The notes: generated by a model not told the origin, from the sequence alone. Shown: positions 47,791 to 58,079, numbered from the stretch's first letter. The stretch: DNA of 64,000 bases from Pedobacter sp. Leaf194 (GCF_001423945.1 NZ_LMPU01000009.1:496416-560415), one strand, 5' to 3'. Program-made: numbers and translations.

Positions 47791-49209
47791 TCATCGACCA
47801 GATACCGTTCGCTCTACAAAATTGGTCTTTTCTAGTTTCGATACATTTCTAGTTTCAACTGCGTTGCCTGCATACGAAGGCTTTGATTTCCCCCAGATAA
47901 CTTCGCTATTTTTTAAACTGATGTAGCCTGCATTTTCGAAATGAAACCCTGCGATAGCACTTTTTACAAGTCCTTCAACATTACTCGGACGCCGGTCATA
48001 AACGCCCCCAGGCAGGTTTGTAATTTTATCTATCAGTACAGAAACCTGGTCGAAATGAATATCTGAAATTTTATCGGCACTGGCGGCGCTTACATATACC
48101 CCGCTTTCGCCAACACAGCGAATGTTAGAAAAGTAAATGTTTTTAACTGAACCTACCTCCCCTTTTGTTTTCCCTTTAGGCAAGCGCCAGCCCGCATCCT
48201 TATTGTTTCCTGTTGCTCTCGGAAACGCAGTAATGTAAATTGGTTCAGATTTCCCCCACCAAACATCAGAGAATAACTTTGATTCAATCAATATATTGGA
48301 AAAAACCACATCACTCACAGTACCTTCATCCCGGTTTTGAATACCTATGCCACGGTTACTGCTGCGAATGTTACAATTATTAACCAGCACTTTACTAATC
48401 CTGTCCATATTTTCGGAGCCAATTTTAATGGCACACGAACTGGAAGTCATGGTACAATTGCTGATAACAATATTTTCGCAAGGACCATAAGATTCAAATT
48501 CCCGGCGATTTTTCAGGCAGATGCAGTCATCGCCAGATTCGATGAAACAATTGGTAATCCGTACATTTTTACTGTGGTCGATATCAATTCCATCGCTATT
48601 TCTAATTTTGATACTATTAAGCAAACTAATGTTTGATAATGAAACGTCATTACAACCGATAAGATGCAAAGTCCAGTACGCCGAATTTTGCAGCGTAACC
48701 CCATCAATATTAATTTTTCTACATCCGATAAGTGTTAACAGATGTGGCCTTGGATCTACCACGTTGAAAGGTTTAAGCACATAAGAATCCACCAACTCTT
48801 CGCTCATAAAAGATATGCCATTCCCATCCAACATCCCTGTTCCGGTAATACTTACCTGCTCTAAATTTTTTCCGCCTATCCACACGGTACCTTCTCCTTT
48901 ATTCGCTCCGAAGGCGCTCTCTGTGTAAAGCGATTCATCCGGGCTTGCCAATATTTTGGCGCCACCTTCTACCCGGAGTTCAACGAATGATTTAAGCGCA
49001 AACGGCCCCGCTAAAAAAACGTGGCCGGCTGGTATCAAAACCTGGCCACCACCTGCAGCCGAACAGGCATTTATAGCTTTCTGAATTGCAGCAGCATCAT
49101 TCACTTTACCGTTTCCTACTGCGCCATAGTTAAGCACATTAAATTTTGATTGTGCGCTGGCAACCAAAGTTCCAAAAACCAGCAGGGCAAAAAAGAGGTA
49201 ATATTTCAT
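47791..49209 (-). CDS. glycoside hydrolase family 28 (polygalacturonase-type)
   Basis: 472 residues with a signal peptide (YYLFFALLVFGTLVASAQ) and a right-handed parallel beta-helix. Catalytic-region motifs are NSDGIDID, SGDDCICLK and AIKIGSE. GH28 enzymes hydrolyse homogalacturonan or rhamnogalacturonan alpha-linked galacturonate by inversion. The usual GHG is replaced by GSE here, so the enzyme may be an exo-acting or divergent member. It is encoded 33 bp downstream of the symporter gene, likely as one operon, and is exported to the periplasm or surface. Confidence 0.88.
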   Translation of the reverse strand: MKYYLFFALLVFGTLVASAQSKFNVLNYGAVGNGKVNDAAAIQKAINACSAAGGGQVLIPAGHVFLAGPFALKSFVELRVEGGAKILASPDESLYTESAFGANKGEGTVWIGGKNLEQVSITGTGMLDGNGISFMSEELVDSYVLKPFNVVDPRPHLLTLIGCRKINIDGVTLQNSAYWTLHLIGCNDVSLSNISLLNSIKIRNSDGIDIDHSKNVRITNCFIESGDDCICLKNRREFESYGPCENIVISNCTMTSSSCAIKIGSENMDRISKVLVNNCNIRSSNRGIGIQNRDEGTVSDVVFSNILIESKLFSDVWWGKSEPIYITAFPRATGNNKDAGWRLPKGKTKGEVGSVKNIYFSNIRCVGESGVYVSAASADKISDIHFDQVSVLIDKITNLPGGVYDRRPSNVEGLVKSAIAGFHFENAGYISLKNSEVIWGKSKPSYAGNAVETRNVSKLEKTNFVERTVSGR

Positions 49210-49242
49210 ATTGTTAGTTTAGCTTTTTTATAACAGCAGTGG

Positions 49243-50871
49243 TTACCAAAAGACGGTGTAAAGTGCAGCCATAATACCCAATATAATTACAGAAGCAACC
49301 ATAAATCCCGGCGTAACCGCGAACATCGACTTATCAATCTCGAGTCCCTGCGGATTATTTTTGCTTTTCGGATCAGTAAGCGTAATGCAAACCATAACAA
49401 TGATGATGGTCACGAAAACCCACGACATTCGATGAAGAAAGGGGATATCGCCAATTAAGCCCTGACTGATTGAAGGCAAAAACTTAAAAAATATGGAAAG
49501 CGGAATGGTTAACAATGCCGCACAAAGCGCTGCCCTTGAGGTTGTTTTTTTCCAGAAAAAGCCCAGTAAAAAGATAGCAAACACACCTGGCGAAATAAAG
49601 CCCACATACTCCTGGATAAACTGGTAAACCTGATCGAAACTTCTGAGCGCTGGGGCGACAACAATTGCTATCAACGAAGCTACAACAACAGACCACCGGC
49701 CTACAGCCACCATACGTGTTTCGGTTGCAGAGGGATTGATGTACTTTTTATAAATATCAAGCGTAAAAATTGTAGCAATACTGTTTGATTTTCCGGCCAG
49801 CGAAGCAACTATTGCCGCGGTTAGTGCTGCAAAAGCAAGACCTTTAATACCAACGGGTAATAAATTCATTAACACGGGATACGCATGATCCGGTTTAAGC
49901 GTGCCCGCAGCATCCAGCATTTCGGTATGAAAGTAGCCCCGCTGGTACAGTACAAAAGCTGCAATACCTGGAATAACAACGATTAAAGGTATCAGCAATT
50001 TGAGAAAGGCTGCAAAGATTAAACCGCTACGGCCGGTTTTCAAATCCGCACCAAGCGCCCGCTGTACAATGTATTGGTTACATCCCCAATAGTTTAAGTT
50101 ATTTATCCAAAGGCCACCAACCAAAACTGCAACGCCCGGAAGTTCGTTGTAAAATTTATCCCCTTTGGAGAATATCATATGAAAATGATCCGAGGCTTCG
50201 CTTTTTAACAAAGGCAGCGCACCCAAAACACCATCAACATTTAGTTTCTGCGAAACCAATTGAAGGGCCATATAGCACGTTATTAAGCCTCCTATTACCA
50301 AAACAAAAACCTGAATTACATCGGTATAGCCAATTACCTTCATGCCGCCCAGAGTTATTATCGCCGAAAAAACCGCTAAAAATATGATACAGATGTTAAA
50401 AGGAATGCCGGTTATGGTTTCAATGGCTATGGCGCCCAGAAAAAATATCGAGGTAAGGTTAACAAACACATAAACCAAAAGCCAAAAAACCGCCATTAAT
50501 GTGCTTACCGTATTGTTATAGCGGTTAGACAGGAATTGCGGCATGGTGTAAATTTTGTTTTTGAGGTAAATTGGCAGAAAAAATACGGCTACGATAATTA
50601 AAGTAGCGGCAGCCATCCATTCGTAACTTGCAATGGCCAAGCCCATGGCAAAGCCAGAACCCGACATGCCAATAAAATGCTCGGCAGAGATATTAGAAGC
50701 AATAATTGATGCACCAATTGCCCACCATGTTAGTGAACCTTCGGCAAGAAAATAGTCTTTGGTATCTGTTTTTTTCTTTTTCTTCGACCGGTAAACATAA
50801 TAACCGTATGCGGAGACAATAATAAAATATAAAATAAAAACGGCGCAATCTAGCGCTGAAAGGTGATTCAT
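49243..50871 (-). CDS. sodium:solute symporter (SSS family)
   Basis: 542 residues with about 13-14 transmembrane segments and SSS motifs such as WWAIGASIIASNISAEHFIG (about 49-68), the core of the sodium-coupled sugar/inositol transporters. It should import a sugar, uronate or inositol into the cytoplasm together with Na+. It is the first gene of an operon with GH28 and has a LacI-type operator 80 bp upstream. Given the adjacent myo-inositol oxygenase gene, inositol or galacturonate/glucuronate are both reasonable substrates. Confidence 0.9.
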   Translation of the reverse strand: MNHLSALDCAVFILYFIIVSAYGYYVYRSKKKKKTDTKDYFLAEGSLTWWAIGASIIASNISAEHFIGMSGSGFAMGLAIASYEWMAAATLIIVAVFFLPIYLKNKIYTMPQFLSNRYNNTVSTLMAVFWLLVYVFVNLTSIFFLGAIAIETITGIPFNICIIFLAVFSAIITLGGMKVIGYTDVIQVFVLVIGGLITCYMALQLVSQKLNVDGVLGALPLLKSEASDHFHMIFSKGDKFYNELPGVAVLVGGLWINNLNYWGCNQYIVQRALGADLKTGRSGLIFAAFLKLLIPLIVVIPGIAAFVLYQRGYFHTEMLDAAGTLKPDHAYPVLMNLLPVGIKGLAFAALTAAIVASLAGKSNSIATIFTLDIYKKYINPSATETRMVAVGRWSVVVASLIAIVVAPALRSFDQVYQFIQEYVGFISPGVFAIFLLGFFWKKTTSRAALCAALLTIPLSIFFKFLPSISQGLIGDIPFLHRMSWVFVTIIIVMVCITLTDPKSKNNPQGLEIDKSMFAVTPGFMVASVIILGIMAALYTVFW

Positions 50872-50945
50872 GGTTGTTTGGTATATTTGGTTGTTCTAAA
50901 AATCAGAAAAAATTCCAATCAAAGCCGATCAAGCCCTGGATTTAA

Positions 50946-50964
50946 TTACGTAAACGTTTTCGGT
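50946..50964. promoter_or_regulatory. LacI-type operator before the symporter-GH28 operon
   Basis: Reads TTACGTAAACGTTTTCGGT, centred on CG 50955-50956, with core CGTAAACGTTT identical to the site at 47676. It lies between the symporter start (50871) and the end of lacI-2 (50989). Confidence 0.6.
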
Positions 50965-50988
50965 AAACTGGGGCCTAAATGCGGCAAA

Positions 50989-51999
50989 TCAGCAGTTTGT
51001 AGAGGTTCTTTTTATCAGTGTAGATTTCAGCACAATGTTTTGTTCATCATCAAAACCTTTGTTATTCAAAATTTTAAACAAACACTTTGCAGCTTCATGG
51101 CCAATATCAAAAGCCGGCTGCGTAATGGTCGTTAGCGCCGGATTAAGCAATTTCGCTGAACTTAGGTTTGAAAAACTTAATACCTTAACATCCTGCGGGA
51201 TGCTTAGCGACATGTTTCTGCAGGCCAGGTAAGTTGGTATAATGAATTCTTCTATCGAGGAAAAAATGCCATCAGGATGATGTTGCTGAAACAATTGTTC
51301 AATATTATCCACATTCTGCTCTTCGAGGTTTTCATAATGCAAAATTAGCTGCTCATCGAAATCAATCTCATTTGCCTTAAGCGCATCCTGATAGCCGGAA
51401 AACCTGGCTCTACCAGCCGGCAGTTTCTCCAAACCAAACAAAAAGGCAATTTTTTTGCAACCACAATCAAGCAAATGCTGCGTTGCCGCAAAGGAGCTCT
51501 CATAATCATCGGTTGTAATTTTAAAAGTCTGCAAAGACTCATAAACACGATCGAAGAAAACCAGCGGAACCTTTTTTACCAAATCCCGGTAGTAGTCATT
51601 ATTGTACTCGTTACTGGAAACAGAGGTTAAAATCCCATCTACCCGCCCGTTTAATAAACTGTTAGTAAATGAAATTTCCATTTCAGTATCTTCATGCGTC
51701 TGGTAAATTAACACGTGGTAACCGTGTATTCTCGCCACTTCTTCAATCCCTTTTATCGCAAGCGAGAAAAAGTTGTTTGCAACGTCGGGAATAATTACAG
51801 CAATGGTTTTTGTTTTATGGCTACGCAAATTGCTGGCTGCAGGATTAGGCGTATAATTTAGCGCTTTTGCCAAATCCCAGACTCTGTTTTTTGTCTTTGC
51901 ACTAATTTCGTAACTATCATTTAATGCCTTAGAAACCGTTGCAATGGAAATGTTAAGTTCCTGTGCCAGCCGTTTAATATTTACCTGATCCGAAGCCAT
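50989..51999 (-). CDS. LacI-family transcriptional regulator (2)
   Basis: 336 residues with an N-terminal HTH (VNIKRLAQELNISIATVSKA), a hinge (NPAASNLRSHKTK) and an effector domain (about 60-330). It lies upstream of the symporter-GH28 operon on the same strand and is divergent from the inositol oxygenase gene 412 bp away. A near-perfect palindrome at 52166-52187 and a CGTAAACG site at 52301-52320 lie in that gap, so it could regulate itself and the rightward genes. The effector may be inositol or a uronate. Confidence 0.9.
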   Translation of the reverse strand: MASDQVNIKRLAQELNISIATVSKALNDSYEISAKTKNRVWDLAKALNYTPNPAASNLRSHKTKTIAVIIPDVANNFFSLAIKGIEEVARIHGYHVLIYQTHEDTEMEISFTNSLLNGRVDGILTSVSSNEYNNDYYRDLVKKVPLVFFDRVYESLQTFKITTDDYESSFAATQHLLDCGCKKIAFLFGLEKLPAGRARFSGYQDALKANEIDFDEQLILHYENLEEQNVDNIEQLFQQHHPDGIFSSIEEFIIPTYLACRNMSLSIPQDVKVLSFSNLSSAKLLNPALTTITQPAFDIGHEAAKCLFKILNNKGFDDEQNIVLKSTLIKRTSTNC

Positions 52000-52165
52000 T
52001 GCGATGTTGTTTGGTTAGTTATTTCATCAATCAAATTAACCAGCGGTTTAAATAAGCCAGTTAAATTATTGATGTTGGAAATGCAATATCTAAAATCCGG
52101 TAAGCAGAAATTCAACTTACCTACCGGCAATAAGGCACCCAAGCATACGAAAGTAGAAAATAATC

Positions 52166-52187
52166 GTAACATTAACGTTTATGTTAC
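52166..52187. promoter_or_regulatory. 22-bp palindrome upstream of lacI-2
   Basis: TAACATTAACGTTTATGTTA (52167-52186) flanked by G and C is symmetrical at 20 of 22 positions about the CG 52176-52177, as in LacI-family operators. It differs from the CGTAAACG group, suggesting binding by a different regulator or autoregulation. It lies 167 bp before the lacI-2 start. Confidence 0.5.
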
Positions 52188-52300
52188 ATAATTTTAACAT
52201 TTACCCAAAATCCGGAATTGGCTAAGACAACACTAATTTCTGAAATAAACCTCCAAATTAATCGCCAGAGTGCCTTGTTTTCGGCAGCATATTCAGGTTT

Positions 52301-52320
52301 ACTTAATCGTTTACGTAAAT
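52301..52320. promoter_or_regulatory. LacI-type operator before the inositol oxygenase gene
   Basis: The minus strand reads ATTTACGTAAACGATTAAGT, sharing ACGTAAACG and the AAGT flank with the sites at 47676 and 50946. It is about 95 bp upstream of ATG 52411 and probably links the rightward arm to the leftward operons. Confidence 0.55.
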
Positions 52321-52410
52321 AAATTTCGCATAAAACAGCGTAATCAGGTTTCAAAAGCACAATTTTAAATCTCGAAAAAACAATAAGTTTTAATTTATAT
52401 CTAACCATAT

Positions 52411-53298
52411 ATGAGCAATTCACAAACAGCTGCGAGGGATAGCAACAATCCTTTGGACAATCTCGATCAATGGGAAAACGATGTATTGAAGCGTTATCCG
52501 GATCCTTCTGCTATCAATTCGGATAAAGAAGAGCAGGAATTTAGAAATTATGCTGAAACAGAAAAAGACAGTGTAAAAGAATTTTACCGGCTAAACCATA
52601 CCTATCAAACCTATGATTTTGTTATGGAAAAAAAGGCAAAGTATCTGGCATTCAACATAGAAGAAATGCCAATCTGGAATGCTTTCGATTTTCTTAACAA
52701 ACTTGTAGATGATTCTGACCCGGATACAGACCTGGATCAGATGCAGCACCTTTTGCAAACTTCTGAAGCGATCCGCAATGACGGACATCCGGACTGGATG
52801 GTTTTGGTGGGACTAATACACGATATGGGTAAAGTTTTGTGCCTTTACGGCGAACCACAGTGGGCAGTTGTTGGCGATACTTTTCCTGTGGGATGTGCGT
52901 ACTCAGATAAAATCGTTTACCCGGAGTTTTTTAGCAATAATCCAGATTTCCACAACCCGCTTTACCAAACGAAACTAGGCGTTTACGAACAGAACTGTGG
53001 ATTGGATAATGTGCATTTATCATGGGGACATGACGAGTATGTGTACCATATGATGAAGCCATACATACCGGAAGCAGGCCTTTACATGCTGCGTTATCAT
53101 TCTTTTTATTCGCAGCACCGGGAAAATGCCTACAATCACCTGATGAGTGAAAAAGACCACGAGCTGTTTAAATGGGTTAGATTATTCAATCCCTACGATT
53201 TGTACTCAAAAAATCCAAATCAGAAAAGCTGGGCAGAGCTTAAACCATATTACCAGGAACTGGTTTCCAAATACCTACCCGAAACGATAAAATTCTAA
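52411..53298 (+). CDS. myo-inositol oxygenase
   Basis: Cleaves myo-inositol with O2 to D-glucuronate using a di-iron HD-type site in the cytoplasm. The 295-residue protein is about the length of animal MIOX. Ligand residues are visible: H113 (MQHLLQTSEA), H137/D138 (LIHDMGK), H207 (WGHDEY), H230 (RYHSFY) and D263 (NPYDLYSK). The product enters the uronate route whose mannonate dehydratase gene lies 6 kb away. It precedes susC by 53 bp, so it is probably co-expressed with the uptake system. Bacterial MIOX genes are uncommon but known in Bacteroidota. Confidence 0.92.
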   Translation: MSNSQTAARDSNNPLDNLDQWENDVLKRYPDPSAINSDKEEQEFRNYAETEKDSVKEFYRLNHTYQTYDFVMEKKAKYLAFNIEEMPIWNAFDFLNKLVDDSDPDTDLDQMQHLLQTSEAIRNDGHPDWMVLVGLIHDMGKVLCLYGEPQWAVVGDTFPVGCAYSDKIVYPEFFSNNPDFHNPLYQTKLGVYEQNCGLDNVHLSWGHDEYVYHMMKPYIPEAGLYMLRYHSFYSQHRENAYNHLMSEKDHELFKWVRLFNPYDLYSKNPNQKSWAELKPYYQELVSKYLPETIKF

Positions 53299-53351
53299 CA
53301 ACTATTAATCAAATAAAACTAACCATTTATGAACCTAATGCTACAAAAATC

Positions 53352-56300
53352 ATGAAATCTAAATTTGTACGCTTAAAGTATGGCGGTATTTTTTTACTTC
53401 TTTTACTGATTTGCCAATCCTTTAATATCGTTTCGGCACAAACCGAACGAAAAATTACCGGAACTTTGACCGACACGGAGAACAGAGCTATTTTGGGCGC
53501 CTCTGTGGCCGTGCAGGGAACCAGTAAAGTAACGGTTACTACAGACGGAGGTGCTTTCAGCATATCTGCCAAAACGGGCGATGTAATTTCATTCACCTTT
53601 ATGGGTTTCGAAACAAAAACCATTACGGTAGGTGCTGCATCGAACTATAAAGTTTCCATTACAGAGGCCAGCACTTCGTTAAAAGAAGTGGTTTTAGTGG
53701 GCTATGGTACCACTACCCGTAAAACTTTATCAAGTGCCATTACATCCGTTAAGCCCGAAGAACTTAACAAAGGTGCTATTGCCGATGTTGGGCAGCTATT
53801 GCAAGGTAAAGTTGCAGGTATGAATATCAGTGCCAGTGGCGATCCAAATAAACCTGCCGCAGTTATTCTCCGTGGTGCATCTACAGTTAACAGTCCTGGT
53901 GCTCCCTATTATGTAATTGATGGAATACCTGGAGCAGATATCGCGGCGATAGCACCTGCCGACATTGCATCTATTGATGTGTTGAAAGATGCGGCAGCTA
54001 CTGCTATTTACGGTAACCGTGCCGCAAGCGGTGTAATTATGGTTACAACCAAACGGGGTAAAAAAGGACAATCGCAGGTTTCTTACAGCGGTTATGCTGG
54101 CGCAGAAAAGATAAGCAGTCAGCTCGATTTAATGAATGCAGATCAGTTACGTGCGTTCTTAACTGCTAACAAATCGGCCTTTTCGCCTAATGATGATCTT
54201 GGTGCGAGTACCGACTGGATGAAAGCTATTGAACGTTCTACTGCTTACGCTCAAAACCACAACCTTTCTTTTAATGGTGGCTCAGACCACACAATTTACA
54301 GTGGGAGTTTAAACTATTTCAAAAAAGATGGTATCTTATCTGAAAGTTCGTTGGAGCGTGTAATTGGCCGTTTAAATATCGATCAGTATACTTTTAACGA
54401 TAAAGTGAAATTCAGTTTAAACATTTCAAATTCGAGCAGCAAAGCAATAAATGAGCCGCTTCAAAACATTGTATTATTGCAGGCGGCAAAACGCCTTCCG
54501 GTATCTCCAATTTACAATGCAGATGGTTCTTACTTCGAAAACTTAAACAATTCGGGCTACTTTAATCCCTTAGCGATTGTTGGCAATGCACAGGATGAAA
54601 CAAAATATAACGTTTTGTTGGGAGGCTTTAATACAGAAGTGAAACTTCCCTGGGGATTTACTTACAACGTAAACCTGTCTTACCAGAAAACTACCGCTTC
54701 GCACGGTGAATTTTACAGCAGCTATTTCGGAAAATACCCAACCTCAAACTTTTACAATAACCCAGACCCAGGTATCGGTATCGCACATACACTAATCGGA
54801 AGCTTATTCGGATCTAACGGTTCGGCCTTAAGAAGTAATTTTGAAAATACAACTAAAACCCTCGAAACATTTTTAACCTGGAACAGACAGCTCGGCGATC
54901 ACTCTATTAATGCAGTGCTTGGCTACACCTATCAGGACAATGTTTATGGCGATGGTTTTCAAACTTCAAGTACAAATTTCCCGACGGATAACATTGGCTT
55001 TTCTAACCTAACGCTTGGTAATCCATACGCCATTTCTTCTTACAGAATTAATTTGGGTAACGACCTTACTTATGGCAGGATACTAATGATATCAGATTTT
55101 TTCAGGGTGAATTATAGCTATAAAGACAAATATCTTTTTCAGGGCTCCATCAGACGGGACGGCAGTTCGGTATTTGGCGACAGCAACCAATGGGGATACT
55201 TTCCATCTGCAGGTGTTGCATGGAGGATCAGTGAAGAAAATTTCATGAAAAACCAAAACGTTGTCAGCGATTTAAAACTTCGTTTAAGTTACGGTGTAAC
55301 GGGTAACTCTTCGGGCATTGGTGCCTACACAGGGAAACTAATTTACGGTACAAGCGGCACCTATTACAACAACGGCGTTCAGGCGGCAGCGTATGCGCCG
55401 GTGCAGGGCTCAAACCCAAACCTTAAGTGGGAAAGAACAGCTACAAAAAATGCTGGTATTGATTTTGGGCTTTTCAAAAATAAGTTAACAGGAAGTGTAG
55501 ATGTATATGATAAAAACACTACTGACATGCTTTTTAGATATAGCGTTTCTGCCTCACTTGTTCCGGGTGGTTCAATTTGGGCGAATGGTGGAAGCATAAA
55601 CAATAAAGGTATTGAGGTGAGTTTAAACGCAACCCCGGTTTCGGCCAAAAATTTCTCATGGTCTACCAGTGTGAACATGGCTTACAACAAAAACAAAATT
55701 ACAAGCTTAAAAGGACCTTACTCAAATGGTGATTCTGTTAGATATTCTGATCCTGAAGGACCGGGACAAACGAACGCGACACTGCAAATCCTTAAAGTTG
55801 GGTATCCGTTAGGCCAGTTTTTCTCGCTTAAATATGCAGGTAAAGATGCAAACGGAAACTCTTTGTTTTATAAACGCGACGGCTCAACAACTAATAGTCC
55901 AGGAATTGGAACAGATTATTTTTACTTAGGAAGCGCACAGCCAAAGGTTTTAATGGGTTGGAGCAATACCTTTAAATACAAAGACTTCGATTTAAACATA
56001 TTTATTAGAGGTACTTTCGGTAATAAGATTTTCAACGCAACAAGAGCAGATTTGTCTTACACGGCCGGTGCAACAGTTAATAATATACTTAACAGCGCAG
56101 CCGATGACAAGATATCTGACACCAGAAACTCTTACTATTCTGACAGATATATAGAAAACGGTTCGTACGTTAGGCTTGATAATGCAACGCTGGGCTACAA
56201 TTTTAAAACACCGTTTAAATATGTAAGCAACATCCGCTTGTACGGCTCAACCAATAACCTGTTTACCATTACTGGTTATAAAGGTATAGACCCGGAAGTT

Positions 56301-56390
56301 AACCAGGGTGGCGTTGCACCAGGTGTAGATTACAACAACTTCTATCCAAAAACACGCACCTTCTTGCTTGGTGCCAACGTATCATTCTAA
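53352..56390 (+). CDS. SusC/RagA-type TonB-linked outer-membrane transporter (second locus)
   Basis: 1,012 residues: signal peptide region ending VSAQ, CarboxypepD_reg-like domain (about 33-115), plug (LLQGKVAGMNISASGDPNKP, then IASIDVLKDAAATAIYGNRA) and a barrel ending LLGANVSF. It pairs with the SusD gene 18 bp downstream. It sits in the rightward arm after myo-inositol oxygenase and before phosphatase, acetyltransferase and glycosidase genes, so its cargo is probably the glycan those enzymes act on. Confidence 0.95.
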   Translation: MKSKFVRLKYGGIFLLLLLICQSFNIVSAQTERKITGTLTDTENRAILGASVAVQGTSKVTVTTDGGAFSISAKTGDVISFTFMGFETKTITVGAASNYKVSITEASTSLKEVVLVGYGTTTRKTLSSAITSVKPEELNKGAIADVGQLLQGKVAGMNISASGDPNKPAAVILRGASTVNSPGAPYYVIDGIPGADIAAIAPADIASIDVLKDAAATAIYGNRAASGVIMVTTKRGKKGQSQVSYSGYAGAEKISSQLDLMNADQLRAFLTANKSAFSPNDDLGASTDWMKAIERSTAYAQNHNLSFNGGSDHTIYSGSLNYFKKDGILSESSLERVIGRLNIDQYTFNDKVKFSLNISNSSSKAINEPLQNIVLLQAAKRLPVSPIYNADGSYFENLNNSGYFNPLAIVGNAQDETKYNVLLGGFNTEVKLPWGFTYNVNLSYQKTTASHGEFYSSYFGKYPTSNFYNNPDPGIGIAHTLIGSLFGSNGSALRSNFENTTKTLETFLTWNRQLGDHSINAVLGYTYQDNVYGDGFQTSSTNFPTDNIGFSNLTLGNPYAISSYRINLGNDLTYGRILMISDFFRVNYSYKDKYLFQGSIRRDGSSVFGDSNQWGYFPSAGVAWRISEENFMKNQNVVSDLKLRLSYGVTGNSSGIGAYTGKLIYGTSGTYYNNGVQAAAYAPVQGSNPNLKWERTATKNAGIDFGLFKNKLTGSVDVYDKNTTDMLFRYSVSASLVPGGSIWANGGSINNKGIEVSLNATPVSAKNFSWSTSVNMAYNKNKITSLKGPYSNGDSVRYSDPEGPGQTNATLQILKVGYPLGQFFSLKYAGKDANGNSLFYKRDGSTTNSPGIGTDYFYLGSAQPKVLMGWSNTFKYKDFDLNIFIRGTFGNKIFNATRADLSYTAGATVNNILNSAADDKISDTRNSYYSDRYIENGSYVRLDNATLGYNFKTPFKYVSNIRLYGSTNNLFTITGYKGIDPEVNQGGVAPGVDYNNFYPKTRTFLLGANVSF

Positions 56391-56408
56391 AGAAAGAAAT
56401 TATAAGTT

Positions 56409-58079
56409 ATGAAAAAGATAATATTTGGAATGTTAGCCCTGATTAGTGGGGTGTTAATGTTTACCTCTTGCCAAAAACTTGATGTTCCGATTACTTCGGA
56501 ACTTACACCAGAGTCGTATCCACAAACTGCCGCACAACTTACATCGGCATCCGGCCCCGTGTACATCAATTTAAGAAGCGATTATGCCAGTACATACTGG
56601 TTTTTACAAAGCTCATCTACAGACGAATCTGTGCTCGCCATTTTTGGTTCTGACTGGATTGACGGCAATAAATACCTTGAATTGCATCGCCACACCTGGA
56701 CAAAAGATAATGCCTGGGTGGCGGCTGGCTGGTCTTATTTAACCAACATCATCGGAACAGCAAACCAAACCATTTCCATTATCGGAAATTCAGCTCCGGC
56801 AGGTGCAACAAAAAACACCAGTATGGCAGAACTTAAAACCATGCGTGCCTTTGCTTATTACATGATGATGGATTTATACGGAAACGTTCCTTTAGATACC
56901 TTGTATGGCGCAACCGATTTAAAATCCAATGCACCAAGGGCAAAAGTGTTTTCGTATGTAGAAAGTGAATTAAAGGCGGCTATTCCATATCTTAAAACAA
57001 CAACGGGTACAGCAACATATGGCTTGCCAACAAAGTACCTTGCCTACTCCATTTTGGCAAAAATGTACTTAAACGCAGCTGTTTATACTGGCACACCACG
57101 ATATGATGACTGTATTGCCGCTTGCGATCAAATCGTCAATTCTGGTCTTTACAGTATTGAACCGATGTCTACCTATCTTCAGATGTTTTACCCAACCAAC
57201 GGACCCTCGCAAAAAGAATTTATTTTCGCCATTCCTTTTGATGCATCTACATCCAGCGGAACAATGGCCCATGCAAGGTATGATCTTAACCGAAATCTGG
57301 GCATCAGGTACTTATATTCCGGTTCTACTCCAGGTGCTTTCACAAATCCGGTGATGAATCAAAATACGGGTAGCGGACTTGTTAACAATAAGCCTAGCGG
57401 ACCAAGAATGACCACTTCTGAATTTTACACCAACTTTAATGACCCCAACGATATTCGCAACAAACAATGGCTTACAGGTTTGCAAACCTGGCAGGATGGT
57501 AGCCCGGTGATGGTTAGCACAACAAATCTTGGTTACGACCAGTTCTATGCGGGCTCAACTCCTGCGGGCGTTTTAACCTATCAGCTTAACTTAACGCCAT
57601 TAACTTCTTCGCGTTTAGGCGCAAGTGCTTACGATTTAGGAAAAGATGAAATTGCCTGGAACACAGGCTACAGAAACATAAAATTTCTGGCCGATTACAC
57701 CAACCCGATTAACCGCAACCAAAATAACGATATGCCTGTTTTCCGCTATTCTGATATCGTATTGATGAAAGCTGAAGCAATTTTTAGAGGTGGAACGGCC
57801 ACTTTGGGGGCAACAGCTTTATCTTTAGTTAACAGTGTTCGATCTAACCGTACAACTTCCCCTGCCCTATCGGCAATTACTTTGGATGTTTTGTATAATG
57901 AACGTTGTAAAGAATTTACCTGGGAAACCTGGCACCGCAATGACATGATTAGATTCGGCAAGTTCGAGGCAAGTTATGGCTTATCTAAAACCAATGCAGA
58001 TACCTACCGCAGAATTTTCCCAATTCCGAGTACTGCGATTGCAACAAATAACACTCTCGTGCAAAACCCAGGCTATTAA
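56409..58079 (+). CDS. SusD/RagB-type glycan-binding lipoprotein (second locus)
   Basis: 556 residues with lipobox LMFTSC (Cys21), a helical SusD fold (MAELKTMRAFAYYMMMDLYG and LAYSILAKMYLNAAVYTG) and the C-terminal ERCKEFTWETWHRNDMIRFG. It should sit on the outer surface and hand the glycan to the SusC partner encoded directly upstream. A terminator follows at 58121-58163, but the next genes may have their own promoters. Confidence 0.93.
   Translation: MKKIIFGMLALISGVLMFTSCQKLDVPITSELTPESYPQTAAQLTSASGPVYINLRSDYASTYWFLQSSSTDESVLAIFGSDWIDGNKYLELHRHTWTKDNAWVAAGWSYLTNIIGTANQTISIIGNSAPAGATKNTSMAELKTMRAFAYYMMMDLYGNVPLDTLYGATDLKSNAPRAKVFSYVESELKAAIPYLKTTTGTATYGLPTKYLAYSILAKMYLNAAVYTGTPRYDDCIAACDQIVNSGLYSIEPMSTYLQMFYPTNGPSQKEFIFAIPFDASTSSGTMAHARYDLNRNLGIRYLYSGSTPGAFTNPVMNQNTGSGLVNNKPSGPRMTTSEFYTNFNDPNDIRNKQWLTGLQTWQDGSPVMVSTTNLGYDQFYAGSTPAGVLTYQLNLTPLTSSRLGASAYDLGKDEIAWNTGYRNIKFLADYTNPINRNQNNDMPVFRYSDIVLMKAEAIFRGGTATLGATALSLVNSVRSNRTTSPALSAITLDVLYNERCKEFTWETWHRNDMIRFGKFEASYGLSKTNADTYRRIFPIPSTAIATNNTLVQNPGY

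Larger units (their letters stand above)
52000..52410. promoter_or_regulatory. divergent control region between lacI-2 and the inositol oxygenase gene
   Basis: About 410 bp without a supported gene. It carries two likely operators (described separately at 52166-52187 and 52301-52320). No exact -7 box was found close to either start. Confidence 0.5.
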
